Assembly: GCA_025358255.1 (NCBI GenBank)
Contig: JANYKC010000004.1
Coordinates: 124,001 to 188,000, forward strand
Length of the DNA stretch: 64,000 nt
Source of the DNA: Spirochaetaceae bacterium
Lineage (GTDB): Bacteria > Spirochaetota > Spirochaetia > Treponematales > Rectinemataceae
Direction: 5' to 3'
Made by a program: the position numbers and the translations under genes. Of the stretch, positions 44,378 to 52,595 are shown piece by piece; the stretch's first letter is position 1; each line of letters opens with the position of its first letter. The notes below the pieces were generated by a model. It had not been told where the DNA came from. It did no database searches and was given only the letters and a program-made list of their open reading frames with translations.

Positions 44378-46335
44378 CCCTTCTCCTCCAGTAGGACATA
44401 GGCCTCGACCGGCGCGTCGTAGCCCTTGGCCTTGACGTGGCGGTCCTCTCCGAATACGAAATTTCCGGCCGCACGCTTCCGCGTTTCCGCCGCAATGAGG
44501 ATCCCCTCCACGGGCGCGTTGCTTTCCATCCGCTGGGCCAGGTTGACTGCGGCGCCGATGACGGTGTATTCGATGCGGCTCTTCGAGCCGAGGTTGCCCA
44601 CGATCACGCGACCCGAGTTGACCCCGATCCGTATCCTGAGGTCGATGCCCGCCTTGTCCTTCCATTCCGCGCGCAACTGTGCCGCCTTGGACTGCATGTC
44701 CAAAGCCGCGCGCAGGGCACGGTCGGCATGGTCGGGCTGCTCCAAGGGGTCGCCGAAAAAGGCCATGATGCCGTCCCCCATGAATTTGTCCACGGTGGCG
44801 CCGTGCTCGAAAAGGACGGCTGACATGGAATCGAGGTAGTTGCCAAGGAATTCATGCACGAGCTCGGGGCTCTTATCGGAGCTCCAGCCCGTGAAGTTGG
44901 CGATGTCGGCGAAGAGGATGGTGAGCTCGCGGCTTTCCGGACGGAGTTCCGCATTGTGGCCGGAAAGGACGCGGGCGGCCAAGGCACGGGGAAAATAGCG
45001 GCTCAAGGCGTTTTCAAGAAGGAGCCTTTCCTCACGCGAGCGCAGGATTCCGGCCGCGGAGGCACCGATCCAGGCCGCCGCGAGCCCCAGGGCGGGCGCA
45101 GCGAGCCAGGGCATGACAAGGCCCAGGAACCAGGCCGCGCAGGTCCATGCCAGAAGGGCGAGGGCGAGGATCGCGAAGCCCGGTTGGAGGAAGGACCTCC
45201 GCCGGGGAAGCGTCAGGAAGAGTATGCCAGACAGGAGGACCAGGCAGACAAGGGAATCCACAACAGCAGGGGAAGACCTGAAAAACGTGCCGGTGAGGAT
45301 TCCGTTCAGGAGGCTCGTATGGATGCCCGAAAGGGGATAGACGGCCTCAAGGGGCGTCGAACCGAAATCCTTGTGGGTGGTGGTGATGTCGGCGGCGATG
45401 ACTAGGCTGCCCTCCCAGGCCTCGATGATGGAGTCGGTGGCCATCGCGTTACCCGCGGCATCGACGACCTTGTCCAGGGGAATGCGCTTCCACCCGGCCT
45501 TCCACGGCCCGGGCAGGGGAACCCAGGCTGTCGCGCTGCGGTCAATCGGGATGGAGATCGCCGAGCCATCGGGACGCGGGATGCGGAGTTCGGTTCCGGC
45601 GCGCAGCTCGACCAGCGAGGGATCGATGCCCATGTCGGCTACGGCCAAGGCCAGGGAGAGGGTCGGTATGTAGCCGTCCTCCCATCGATAAAGAAGCGGA
45701 AGGCGGCGGTAGATGCCGTCCGTATCGGGAGAGACCGCGATATGGCCGAAAAAGCGGGACTTCCGCGCCAATTCGCGGTTCGGCATGAGGAAGGTGCCGG
45801 CTTCGGGGACATCCCCCGCCACAACCACGCGGGGGTGCCAGAGATGGGCGCGCAGGATGGCCGCATCCTCCTCCTCGAGTGCGCTGCCGGAGAAACTCGA
45901 GAGCTCTGTGGGGACGGGAACCACGGCCAGGACCAGTTTTTCCATCCTGCCCGCGGAATCGGCCATGGAGCTGTCGAAGCCCGCGTCCCTCTTCCCCTGG
46001 AAAAGGAAGTCGAGGGCCCCGGACAGGCGACCCTCCCCGAGGATGGAGAGGAGGGCCGCGAAGGCCTGCCGGTCATCGACCCTGCCCCCGAGGTTGCGCT
46101 CCGACCGGTCGTTCAGGTCGACCGGGATGATGCGCGGACTCAAGGGCAGTGGCGACATCGCGATGCGCAGCCTGAGGAGAAGGTCCCCCGCGTCACGGTC
46201 GATCCCCTGTCCGAGGCCGAGCATGGACAAGCCGGCGAAGACGACAAAAAGGACGGCGGGGAGGTAGGCTGTGCCTTTCCTGCCTGCGGCGTCAGTGCCT
46301 GCGGCGTCAGTGGTCGAAGCGGATCGTCTTGACAT
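44374..46335 (-). CDS. CHASE2-domain adenylate cyclase
   Basis: A 653-residue membrane protein: an N-terminal helix, an extracytoplasmic CHASE2 sensor (about residues 40-335; ALDFLFQGKRDAGFD, GHIAVSPDTDGIYRRLPLL, GSLVIAADITTTHKD), three further helices (about 345-425), and a class III cyclase domain with both metal aspartates (ILFADIANFTGWSS; MGDGIMAFFGDP) and TVIGAAVNLAQRME. It should produce cAMP. The start at 46335 has GGGAGGG upstream. It overlaps the upstream DUF4384-like gene by 29 bases; there a 15-bp direct repeat encodes two TDAAG units. Confidence 0.9.
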   Translation of the reverse strand: MSRRSASTTDAAGTDAAGRKGTAYLPAVLFVVFAGLSMLGLGQGIDRDAGDLLLRLRIAMSPLPLSPRIIPVDLNDRSERNLGGRVDDRQAFAALLSILGEGRLSGALDFLFQGKRDAGFDSSMADSAGRMEKLVLAVVPVPTELSSFSGSALEEEDAAILRAHLWHPRVVVAGDVPEAGTFLMPNRELARKSRFFGHIAVSPDTDGIYRRLPLLYRWEDGYIPTLSLALAVADMGIDPSLVELRAGTELRIPRPDGSAISIPIDRSATAWVPLPGPWKAGWKRIPLDKVVDAAGNAMATDSIIEAWEGSLVIAADITTTHKDFGSTPLEAVYPLSGIHTSLLNGILTGTFFRSSPAVVDSLVCLVLLSGILFLTLPRRRSFLQPGFAILALALLAWTCAAWFLGLVMPWLAAPALGLAAAWIGASAAGILRSREERLLLENALSRYFPRALAARVLSGHNAELRPESRELTILFADIANFTGWSSDKSPELVHEFLGNYLDSMSAVLFEHGATVDKFMGDGIMAFFGDPLEQPDHADRALRAALDMQSKAAQLRAEWKDKAGIDLRIRIGVNSGRVIVGNLGSKSRIEYTVIGAAVNLAQRMESNAPVEGILIAAETRKRAAGNFVFGEDRHVKAKGYDAPVEAYVLLEEKG

Positions 46336-46924
46336 AGGTGGACCCTCCCCTGAATTCCGTGGCCAGGAGCTGGGTGGCGCCGCGGGTGACCCCGCCCATC
46401 GGCACCGGCTTTTCTGGCGCTTCCGCAAGGCCTGAGAGCGACTGCTTCATCCTGGCGATCTCATCGAGGATGGCCGAGGACCTGGCCCCCGGGTTGCCCT
46501 TTTCCAGCCCGGACAAGGCCTTTTCGAAGTTGGGCAAGCGTTCCGCGCAGACCATGACAAAGATCCTCTCGGTGCCCGAAGGCGGCTCGACCTTGAAGCT
46601 GTCCTGCTCGGAGGGAAGGGAGAGAGGGCGGCCCGCCTTGAGGGGCCCCTGGAACAGCACCGTCAGCTTGCCGCTTGGCTCCGCGTAGATGACGTAGGCA
46701 TAGACGCTTTCATCCGCCTGGACAGTGAGCTTGAAGCGCTCGCCGTCTGCAAGCTTGAAGGGGCGGGAGAAGGGTATGGACTCGAGGCCGCCGCCGCCCA
46801 CTTTCACGAAGGTCATCCTCCAGGCGAAAACGGACTGGCCCTGGACTGGAACCTGCGCGGCCGCCGCGAGCGCCGCCATGAAAAAGGTGAGGGCGAAAAA
46901 ACCCTGCCGTGTTGCCTTCGACAT
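46307..46924 (-). CDS. Exported DUF4384-like protein
   Basis: A 205-residue protein with a signal peptide (GFFALTFFMAALAAAAQ). The mature part resembles DUF4384-type beta domains (FKLADGERFKLTVQADESVYAYVIYAEPSG split; GTERIFVMVCAERLP). Such domains are often fused to or encoded beside caspase-like proteins. It lies between the other DUF4384-like gene and the CHASE2 cyclase on the same strand with short gaps, suggesting an operon. Function unknown. Confidence 0.75.
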   Translation of the reverse strand: MSKATRQGFFALTFFMAALAAAAQVPVQGQSVFAWRMTFVKVGGGGLESIPFSRPFKLADGERFKLTVQADESVYAYVIYAEPSGKLTVLFQGPLKAGRPLSLPSEQDSFKVEPPSGTERIFVMVCAERLPNFEKALSGLEKGNPGARSSAILDEIARMKQSLSGLAEAPEKPVPMGGVTRGATQLLATEFRGGSTYVKTIRFDH

Positions 46925-46957
46925 CGTGGACTCCTTGGGCGCTCCCCAGCTAGATCG

Positions 46958-48034
46958 CTATTCCAGGATAAGGTAGCTCGCCAGTGTCTCGGCGCGCCTG
47001 TCCGGAGCGCCCTCTGCCGACATTCCCCTGCCGATGCTCTCGCGCGCCGCGCCGGCCAGGTCCGCGAATTCCGCCTCGGTCAGGGTGAAGGCCTGGCTCG
47101 AGGCGACGACCTTGATGAACTCCGTCCCGTAGGGCGGCCCGAGGATGAAACTGAAAGGGTCGCTGCTGGACGGGATGCGCACGACGGATCCCCCATCGAG
47201 GGGGCGCGCGGTCCCGGAATAGCGGTTGGGCCATATCAATTGGGTCTTTCCTGCCACGTCGACCTGGTAGACCTTGACCCAGGCGCGCTGGTTCACCGTG
47301 ACGAGGATGCCGAGCCTCTCTCCCGCGCGGTAGGCCGCTCCCGTTCCCCGGTCGGTGCTCACGGAGACGTGGAGGGCCTGTGTCCGCGGGTCCTGGGCCG
47401 CCTGGACGGAGGCCGATGCGCCGGAGGTGGCGGGGACCGCGGCCGCCGGAGCCGGCGGGGTGATGTGGAGGAGGTCCGCCAGGGCCACTGCGACCTTCCG
47501 GTCCGGGCGTATGCCGAGGCCCGAAGGGAGGCTAGAGAGCGGAACCACGATCTGGGTCGAGCCGATGAGGGCGCCGTCCGAAAGCCCGGTCAGGTCGAGA
47601 TGCACCCTGACAGCGCTTCCTTCGTCGAAAAAGCGGCCGTAGAGGATGGCATCCACCTGGGCGCTCGCGAACAGCTCGGCGTAGGTATTCCTGAGGGCCG
47701 GATCCATGGCTGCCGCGGCGCGGGCATCAAGGAGGCGGAGGTTCCGGGTCCGCGGGATGGTCGCGCGGATCCCGTCCTCGAGCCAACGGGAGAAGGGGCT
47801 GGCCAGCTCGTCATTGCGCCAGGTGAAGGTCCCGAGGACCACGAGGACCGAGGGTTTCCAGTAATTGGACACGGCCTTGTCCAAAGCGCTTCCGAGTTCG
47901 TTGACAAAGCCTTCGTTGGACGGCTGTGCATGGAGGAGGCTCGCCAGCGCCAGGAAAAACAAGGGAAGCGCCGCTTTTCGGCCTGCAGCGATGATGAACC
48001 GAACTATTCGGCCGGTGTTTTGGGGCATTGTCAT
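46958..48034 (-). CDS. Exported protein with C-terminal DUF4384-like domain
   Basis: A 358-residue exported protein (signal peptide AALPLFFLALASLLHAQ). Residues about 35-180 resemble a CsgG/FlgO-like fold (LVVLGTFTWRNDELASPFSRWL; VDAILYGRFFDEG). The C-terminal part is DUF4384-like (YRAGERLGILVTVNQRAWVKVYQVDVAG; LGPPYGTEFIKVVASSQAF). The start at 48034 is preceded by AAGGAT and a TATAAA. It follows the second SUMF1 lipoprotein gene with a gap of about 190 bases that holds no gene. Confidence 0.75.
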   Translation of the reverse strand: MTMPQNTGRIVRFIIAAGRKAALPLFFLALASLLHAQPSNEGFVNELGSALDKAVSNYWKPSVLVVLGTFTWRNDELASPFSRWLEDGIRATIPRTRNLRLLDARAAAAMDPALRNTYAELFASAQVDAILYGRFFDEGSAVRVHLDLTGLSDGALIGSTQIVVPLSSLPSGLGIRPDRKVAVALADLLHITPPAPAAAVPATSGASASVQAAQDPRTQALHVSVSTDRGTGAAYRAGERLGILVTVNQRAWVKVYQVDVAGKTQLIWPNRYSGTARPLDGGSVVRIPSSSDPFSFILGPPYGTEFIKVVASSQAFTLTEAEFADLAGAARESIGRGMSAEGAPDRRAETLASYLILE

Positions 48035-48221
48035 GCAATCCTTTTTTATAGCATAGCGCGAGAATGGGGACATTGCCCATTCAATCCTCGATTCGGCCCC
48101 TTTTCCGCCAGTGGACCTGATCATCCCCCGCAGCAGGTCCTCCCCTTTCCTGCATCGCCAGGCTGCCCATCCCGGAGCCGTCAGGCAAGCGCCGCGCCTT
48201 CATTTCCGTCCCTGCCAAGCG

Positions 48222-49910
48222 CTAGTGGCGGCGGACAACGCGGAATCCCACGTTGTCATGCCTGGTTCCCGGGTCGAGGTCGAAGCGGCAAGACGAGGCG
48301 CAGTAGGAGGCGTTGCCGTACCAGCTGCCTCCCCGAATCGAACGGCCGCTTGCGGTCGCCGCGCCTGTCGGGTCGACTTGATCCTGGCCCGGATAGCTTC
48401 CGTACGAGTCCCAGCACCATTCCCATACATTGCCGCTCAGGTCATGCAATCCCAGCTCGTTTGGAAGCTTCCCCCCGACCGCATTGGGAGCGCTTCCTGC
48501 GTTGGCCGAGTACCAGCCAACGTCATCGATGGCGCTGGATCCGGCATAGGTATAGTTGTGCGAATATTCACCTCCACGCGCGGCGAATTCCCACTCCGCC
48601 TCCGTCGGCAAGCGGTAGCCATTGCTGGCCATGTCCATCGTCACCGTCGCGGAGGTGATCGGATAGCCGGCAGCCGGGGTCCTTCCACCCACCTGGTACA
48701 CGGCGCCTAGGCCTTCCCTTTGGGAGAGCGAGTTGCAGAATTCCACCGCGTCATACCAAGTGACCATCTCCACGGGCCGGTTCGTGTCCCCCGCGAAAAA
48801 TCCGGGGTTGTCACCGGTAACCACCGCGTATTCGGCCTGGGTCACCTCGCATTCCGACATGGTGAACGCGGAGACCGACACGCCGGCAGTGCCGTTGTCG
48901 AAGGTCCCGCCCGTGACCGGCAGCATGGTCAGCAGGGCAGGAGGGTACACGGCGGTGGACACCAAAGACTGGGCAAAACCAGGAGCCGTCGAGATCGCCT
49001 TGATCGTCATCGTGCCCATGGTGACGAGGGGAATCGGATCCGCAAAGGGCATGGAGTCGGTTGTCGGGTCGGCCGGAATCCCCGACGTGCTCACCGTATA
49101 GTAGCTTTTCGCGCCAGCTGTCGCGCAATGTATCGTCACGTCCTCTTCGCCCAAGTAGGTCCCCGCGCTGCGGCTGAAAGTCGGCGCCGCGGCTGAGGCG
49201 TAGGCGATCGAATACTTCGCGCTGGCGACAGCCGAATCCTTGAACCCCACCGCGACCGCCATCGCCTTGATCGTCTCAACCGTCCCGTCCCCGGTCACGC
49301 TGATCGCGCCTGTGTAAGGCGTCGATCCTGTCGTCGGCGTGCTTCCGTTCGTCGTGTAGTAGACCGTCGCACCGCCGGTCCCGCAACTGATCACGATGCC
49401 CGTGTCTCCGGTCAGGCTCGTCTCCGTCGGATCGAAGACTGGCGTAGCCGCTGGTATGGTCCATGCGACGGTGAAGCTCGCGGCCTGGCTCCAGGCACCC
49501 CATGTCCCATCCGCGGCTTGGGGCCTCGCCTTCCACCAGTAGGTCGAGCCATTGACGATCCCTGCCAGACCGAGATCGATCAGGTTGCCGGCGCTCGATG
49601 CCGGCGTGGCCAAGTCGAGGCCCGCGGCCGTGGAGGCCAGGATCATCTCATAAGCTGCCGCGCCTAGGACCTTTGTGACGGCCACTGTCCTGCCGTCGAG
49701 CTCGCCGCCATCGGGGGGCGCCACCGTGCGGAATTCCGCAAGCGAGGCCACGGTCGGCGCGCCTTCATAATTGACCGCGCCTGAATCCGCGGGATTGTCC
49801 CGCTCGCCCCAGACCGAACAGGTCCCGAAGAAAAAAGCGGCAAGGAGGAGGAAAGCGGAACCAAGGATGCGCTGGGCGTTTCCTCCGGTTTTTCCTATCT
49901 GCGCTTTCAT
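48222..49910 (-). CDS. SUMF1-type lipoprotein B (candidate variable protein)
   Basis: A 562-residue lipoprotein (lipobox FFFGTC). After a WGERDNPADS linker come a fibronectin-like domain, two chitobiase-C-type repeats (YYTTNGSTPTTGSTPYTGAI) and a SUMF1/formylglycine-generating-type C-type-lectin fold from about residue 350 (EVTQAEYAVVTG; MVTWYDAVEFCNSLS; YRLPTEAEWEFAARGG; LHDLSGNVWEWCWD; IRGGSWYGNASYC; VGFRVVRR). Only the second of the two catalytic cysteines of true FGE is present, so it is probably a binding protein on the cell surface. Its ATG overlaps the caspase B stop (ATGA). Confidence 0.9.
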   Translation of the reverse strand: MKAQIGKTGGNAQRILGSAFLLLAAFFFGTCSVWGERDNPADSGAVNYEGAPTVASLAEFRTVAPPDGGELDGRTVAVTKVLGAAAYEMILASTAAGLDLATPASSAGNLIDLGLAGIVNGSTYWWKARPQAADGTWGAWSQAASFTVAWTIPAATPVFDPTETSLTGDTGIVISCGTGGATVYYTTNGSTPTTGSTPYTGAISVTGDGTVETIKAMAVAVGFKDSAVASAKYSIAYASAAAPTFSRSAGTYLGEEDVTIHCATAGAKSYYTVSTSGIPADPTTDSMPFADPIPLVTMGTMTIKAISTAPGFAQSLVSTAVYPPALLTMLPVTGGTFDNGTAGVSVSAFTMSECEVTQAEYAVVTGDNPGFFAGDTNRPVEMVTWYDAVEFCNSLSQREGLGAVYQVGGRTPAAGYPITSATVTMDMASNGYRLPTEAEWEFAARGGEYSHNYTYAGSSAIDDVGWYSANAGSAPNAVGGKLPNELGLHDLSGNVWEWCWDSYGSYPGQDQVDPTGAATASGRSIRGGSWYGNASYCASSCRFDLDPGTRHDNVGFRVVRRH

Positions 49911-52459
49911 TTTCCCAATACCTCGATTCCCGTTTCCAGTTGATCCATCGAATGCCGCAGGGCTCCAGGATCGGGCCTTCCCGGCCACAGCGCCAATGTC
50001 AACCCGAAACCCGCTCCACCGATCGCCGCAGCGGCGGGGAAGAGGGATTCATAGCGAGAGACTTTCGCCCAAGCCGCTTCCGCGTCAAGGGTCGTTACCG
50101 CCGAATGATAGGCCAGCATCGCTTCGCTACCCAGGTAGTAGACTACTCCAGTGCCCACCGCCCCCAGGATGCCGGTGGCGATGCCGAACCATCCGGCCGT
50201 GGTCGAGCATTGCCTGGCTGCCATTTTTCGTAGGAGGCTTTCCACCTCTTCGCCAAGTCTCGCAGACATCGCGCTCCGGTAGTCGGCCGGTTCGACTGTC
50301 CTTCCCGGAACGACTGTCGCCATGCCGGAATAGCGGTCACCGACCGTGACCAAGTATTCGCCGGGCGGAAGGACGCGGGACCAGGCTCTGGACGCACCCT
50401 CGTTTCCGAGCTCAAGGACCGGGACCTTGCCAATGGTTACCCGCGCGCCATCGGGGATCCAGGGAAGGAGGATGCCTCCGGAAGCGAGATCGAGGGACCT
50501 TTGTTCGTTCTCGGTAAAAGTCGTCTCGAGGACAGGAATGTCGATGCGCTCGGCATAGGCCGAGGCGAAACGCAACCTGGATGGAATCCCAGCGGGAACC
50601 GACCAAGCCATCGTCGAGGCTCCCTGAGGCCTTATCGCGGTGATTTCCGACCCGGCATCGCTCTTTGGAAAAAGGCCAATGCCGTAGTCGGGCACCAGCA
50701 GCACGGCAGGAGCCAGCCTTTCGAGGACCACGCTGACCTTTGTGCTCTTGCCTAGACGCACGGTGGCTGCCTGGGCGCAATCGCGGTAGCCTGGCTTCGT
50801 AAACAGGAGCTGCCTCGTGCCGGGCGCGATTCCCTCCATCTTTCCATTGTCTGCCGTCCACTGCGCTCCATCGATTTGGCAGAGCGCACCTGCGGGGATC
50901 GACGTCAGATCGAGCTGTCCGCCTTTCCAGGGCACCCAGTGCAGGTCCCCCCCCCTTCCCAGGTCCAGTACCGTCGTGACAAGGAGGTAATCCCCGGCGC
51001 CGCCGGCACCCAAGCTGATGCTCCCGGCGCCTATATTGGCAATCCTCCCCCCTCCCACCCTGTCGATCCTCCAATCCGGGCCCTCGATCCATATCGGGGC
51101 GTCCGACGGGGCATCGATCACCACGCTTCCGACAGGATGGACCATCGCCTTCACTTCCGTGGTCTCGTTGGGGCTGATGTTCGTCATTGCCGTCCAATAG
51201 AGATCCTTGCCCTTCAGTTCAAGCTTCTTTCCGCCTGCGGGCAGGGACTTGAAAAGGCCGGAGCCGAGCGGGCCCATGTCGATCCCATCGATGAAAAGAT
51301 TCACCGCGGCTTCGTTCGAGGCGACATAGAGCTTGCCCTCGAGGGCTTGGAGCGAAAGGCTAAGTTCCCTAAGGTCACCGGGCTCCAGGATGATATCGGC
51401 GGAAGCGGCCATCGTGGCGGTCCTGGCGACGACCTTGAGGGTCCGCCCCGCTTGGAGTTTCCGGACAAGGACAGGCGCAAACCCGCGCGAAACGCCATCC
51501 ACGAGGACCTCGGTGCCTTCTTGGTCGGCCTTGATCATGAGGTCAGCCTTGTCTGCCTGCGCAGCGGCGGATTGGCCTTCCCCGGCGGAATCCTCCCCTC
51601 TGGCCACGAGGGTGGCGCTGCGAAGGAAGAGGGCGAAGCTCGCCCCATCCTCATTGCCGGGAAGCGTGCCCAGGAGAGGCATCGTCTGGCTGACCCCGAG
51701 TCGGATGCGTTCATACATCGACATTGGATCGAGGAGGAGCGTGTCGTTCCGCTCAAGGAGGTTCAGGACCTGGCGCCCGAACTCGCTCTCGTCCGGCACA
51801 GTCTCGCTCGCGCCTGAGGTGAGGACCTGGCGGGCCGTGAGCTGGAGGGCTTTGCGGTAGTAGGCATTGTCAATGACGGGGAGGACGCCCCGGCTAACGT
51901 TGAGGAAATCCCCGGAAAAGCAGGCGTCAGCCAGGATGAGGATGCGCTGGGCCTTGAGGTTGCCGATCATGTTCCGCAGCTGGGCGTTGGGAATCCAGTT
52001 GTTTTGCGAAAAGATGTCCTTGGAGCCGTCGCTGGCTATCCAGAAACCGGTCTTGGTCGAGTCAGTCTGGCCATGGCCCGAGTAGAAGACAAGGAGGGAG
52101 TCGCGTGACCCTATCCTGGAAGGCAGGGTCTCCATGAAAAGCCTCCGGATATTGGCCGCCGTAGCCGCCTCGTCGTAGAGTTCGAAGAACTCGTCAATCA
52201 CGTAGCGCTCGGAGAGGACCTTCCTCACGGCCTTGGCTTCGCCGGCAGCGCTTTTCAACGAAGGCCATTCCTTGTACTTGTCTATGCCGATGATCACGGC
52301 ATATTGCCTGCCGGGATCGAAGTCGGCCTTTCCGGTGATCTCCTGGGTCACCACGCTCAGGCCCCGGTCCTGTGCGGCAAGGGCCAGTGCCGGCACCAAG
52401 GCCAGAACCATGCAGAGGACGAGAGGCTGGCTGAAGGACGGGACGCTTTTTCCGGGCAT
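49907..52459 (-). CDS. Exported caspase-like protein B with PEGA domains
   Basis: An 850-residue protein with signal peptide (VLCMVLALVPALALAAQ) and a caspase (peptidase C14) domain at about residues 50-290. The catalytic dyad is intact: H129 in FYSGHGQTDS and C180 in ILADACFSGDF. Three PEGA-like repeats follow (VLVDGVSRG, LFIDGIDMG and CQIDGAQW regions). Two hydrophobic helices near the C terminus (WFGIATGILGAVGTGVVYYL; AAAIGGAGFGLTLALW) should anchor it. It is a paralogue of caspase A, with a 64-residue stretch spanning both catalytic residues identical. Substrate unknown. Confidence 0.92.
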   Translation of the reverse strand: MPGKSVPSFSQPLVLCMVLALVPALALAAQDRGLSVVTQEITGKADFDPGRQYAVIIGIDKYKEWPSLKSAAGEAKAVRKVLSERYVIDEFFELYDEAATAANIRRLFMETLPSRIGSRDSLLVFYSGHGQTDSTKTGFWIASDGSKDIFSQNNWIPNAQLRNMIGNLKAQRILILADACFSGDFLNVSRGVLPVIDNAYYRKALQLTARQVLTSGASETVPDESEFGRQVLNLLERNDTLLLDPMSMYERIRLGVSQTMPLLGTLPGNEDGASFALFLRSATLVARGEDSAGEGQSAAAQADKADLMIKADQEGTEVLVDGVSRGFAPVLVRKLQAGRTLKVVARTATMAASADIILEPGDLRELSLSLQALEGKLYVASNEAAVNLFIDGIDMGPLGSGLFKSLPAGGKKLELKGKDLYWTAMTNISPNETTEVKAMVHPVGSVVIDAPSDAPIWIEGPDWRIDRVGGGRIANIGAGSISLGAGGAGDYLLVTTVLDLGRGGDLHWVPWKGGQLDLTSIPAGALCQIDGAQWTADNGKMEGIAPGTRQLLFTKPGYRDCAQAATVRLGKSTKVSVVLERLAPAVLLVPDYGIGLFPKSDAGSEITAIRPQGASTMAWSVPAGIPSRLRFASAYAERIDIPVLETTFTENEQRSLDLASGGILLPWIPDGARVTIGKVPVLELGNEGASRAWSRVLPPGEYLVTVGDRYSGMATVVPGRTVEPADYRSAMSARLGEEVESLLRKMAARQCSTTAGWFGIATGILGAVGTGVVYYLGSEAMLAYHSAVTTLDAEAAWAKVSRYESLFPAAAAIGGAGFGLTLALWPGRPDPGALRHSMDQLETGIEVLGK

Positions 52460-52496
52460 GGCGGCTCCGCAGGTTTTCAAATCGGCGTCGTTGCCA

Positions 52497-52525
52497 AGCA
52501 TACCTTTCTCCGGGAAGGGACGCAA
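52497..52525 (-). promoter_or_regulatory. Promoter of the caspase B-SUMF1 B unit
   Basis: Minus-strand TTGCGT (52520-52525), 17-base spacer and TATGCT (52497-52502). The following leader shares GACGCCGATTTGAAAACC, with a single mismatch, with the leader of caspase A. It lies inside the short gap after SUMF1 A. Confidence 0.65.
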
Positions 52526-52595
52526 CATGGAACGGGCCGGGAACGAGGCGGCGACACGGCCCTTCTGGTGGCACTTGTTCCGGAGACCAGGCGAC

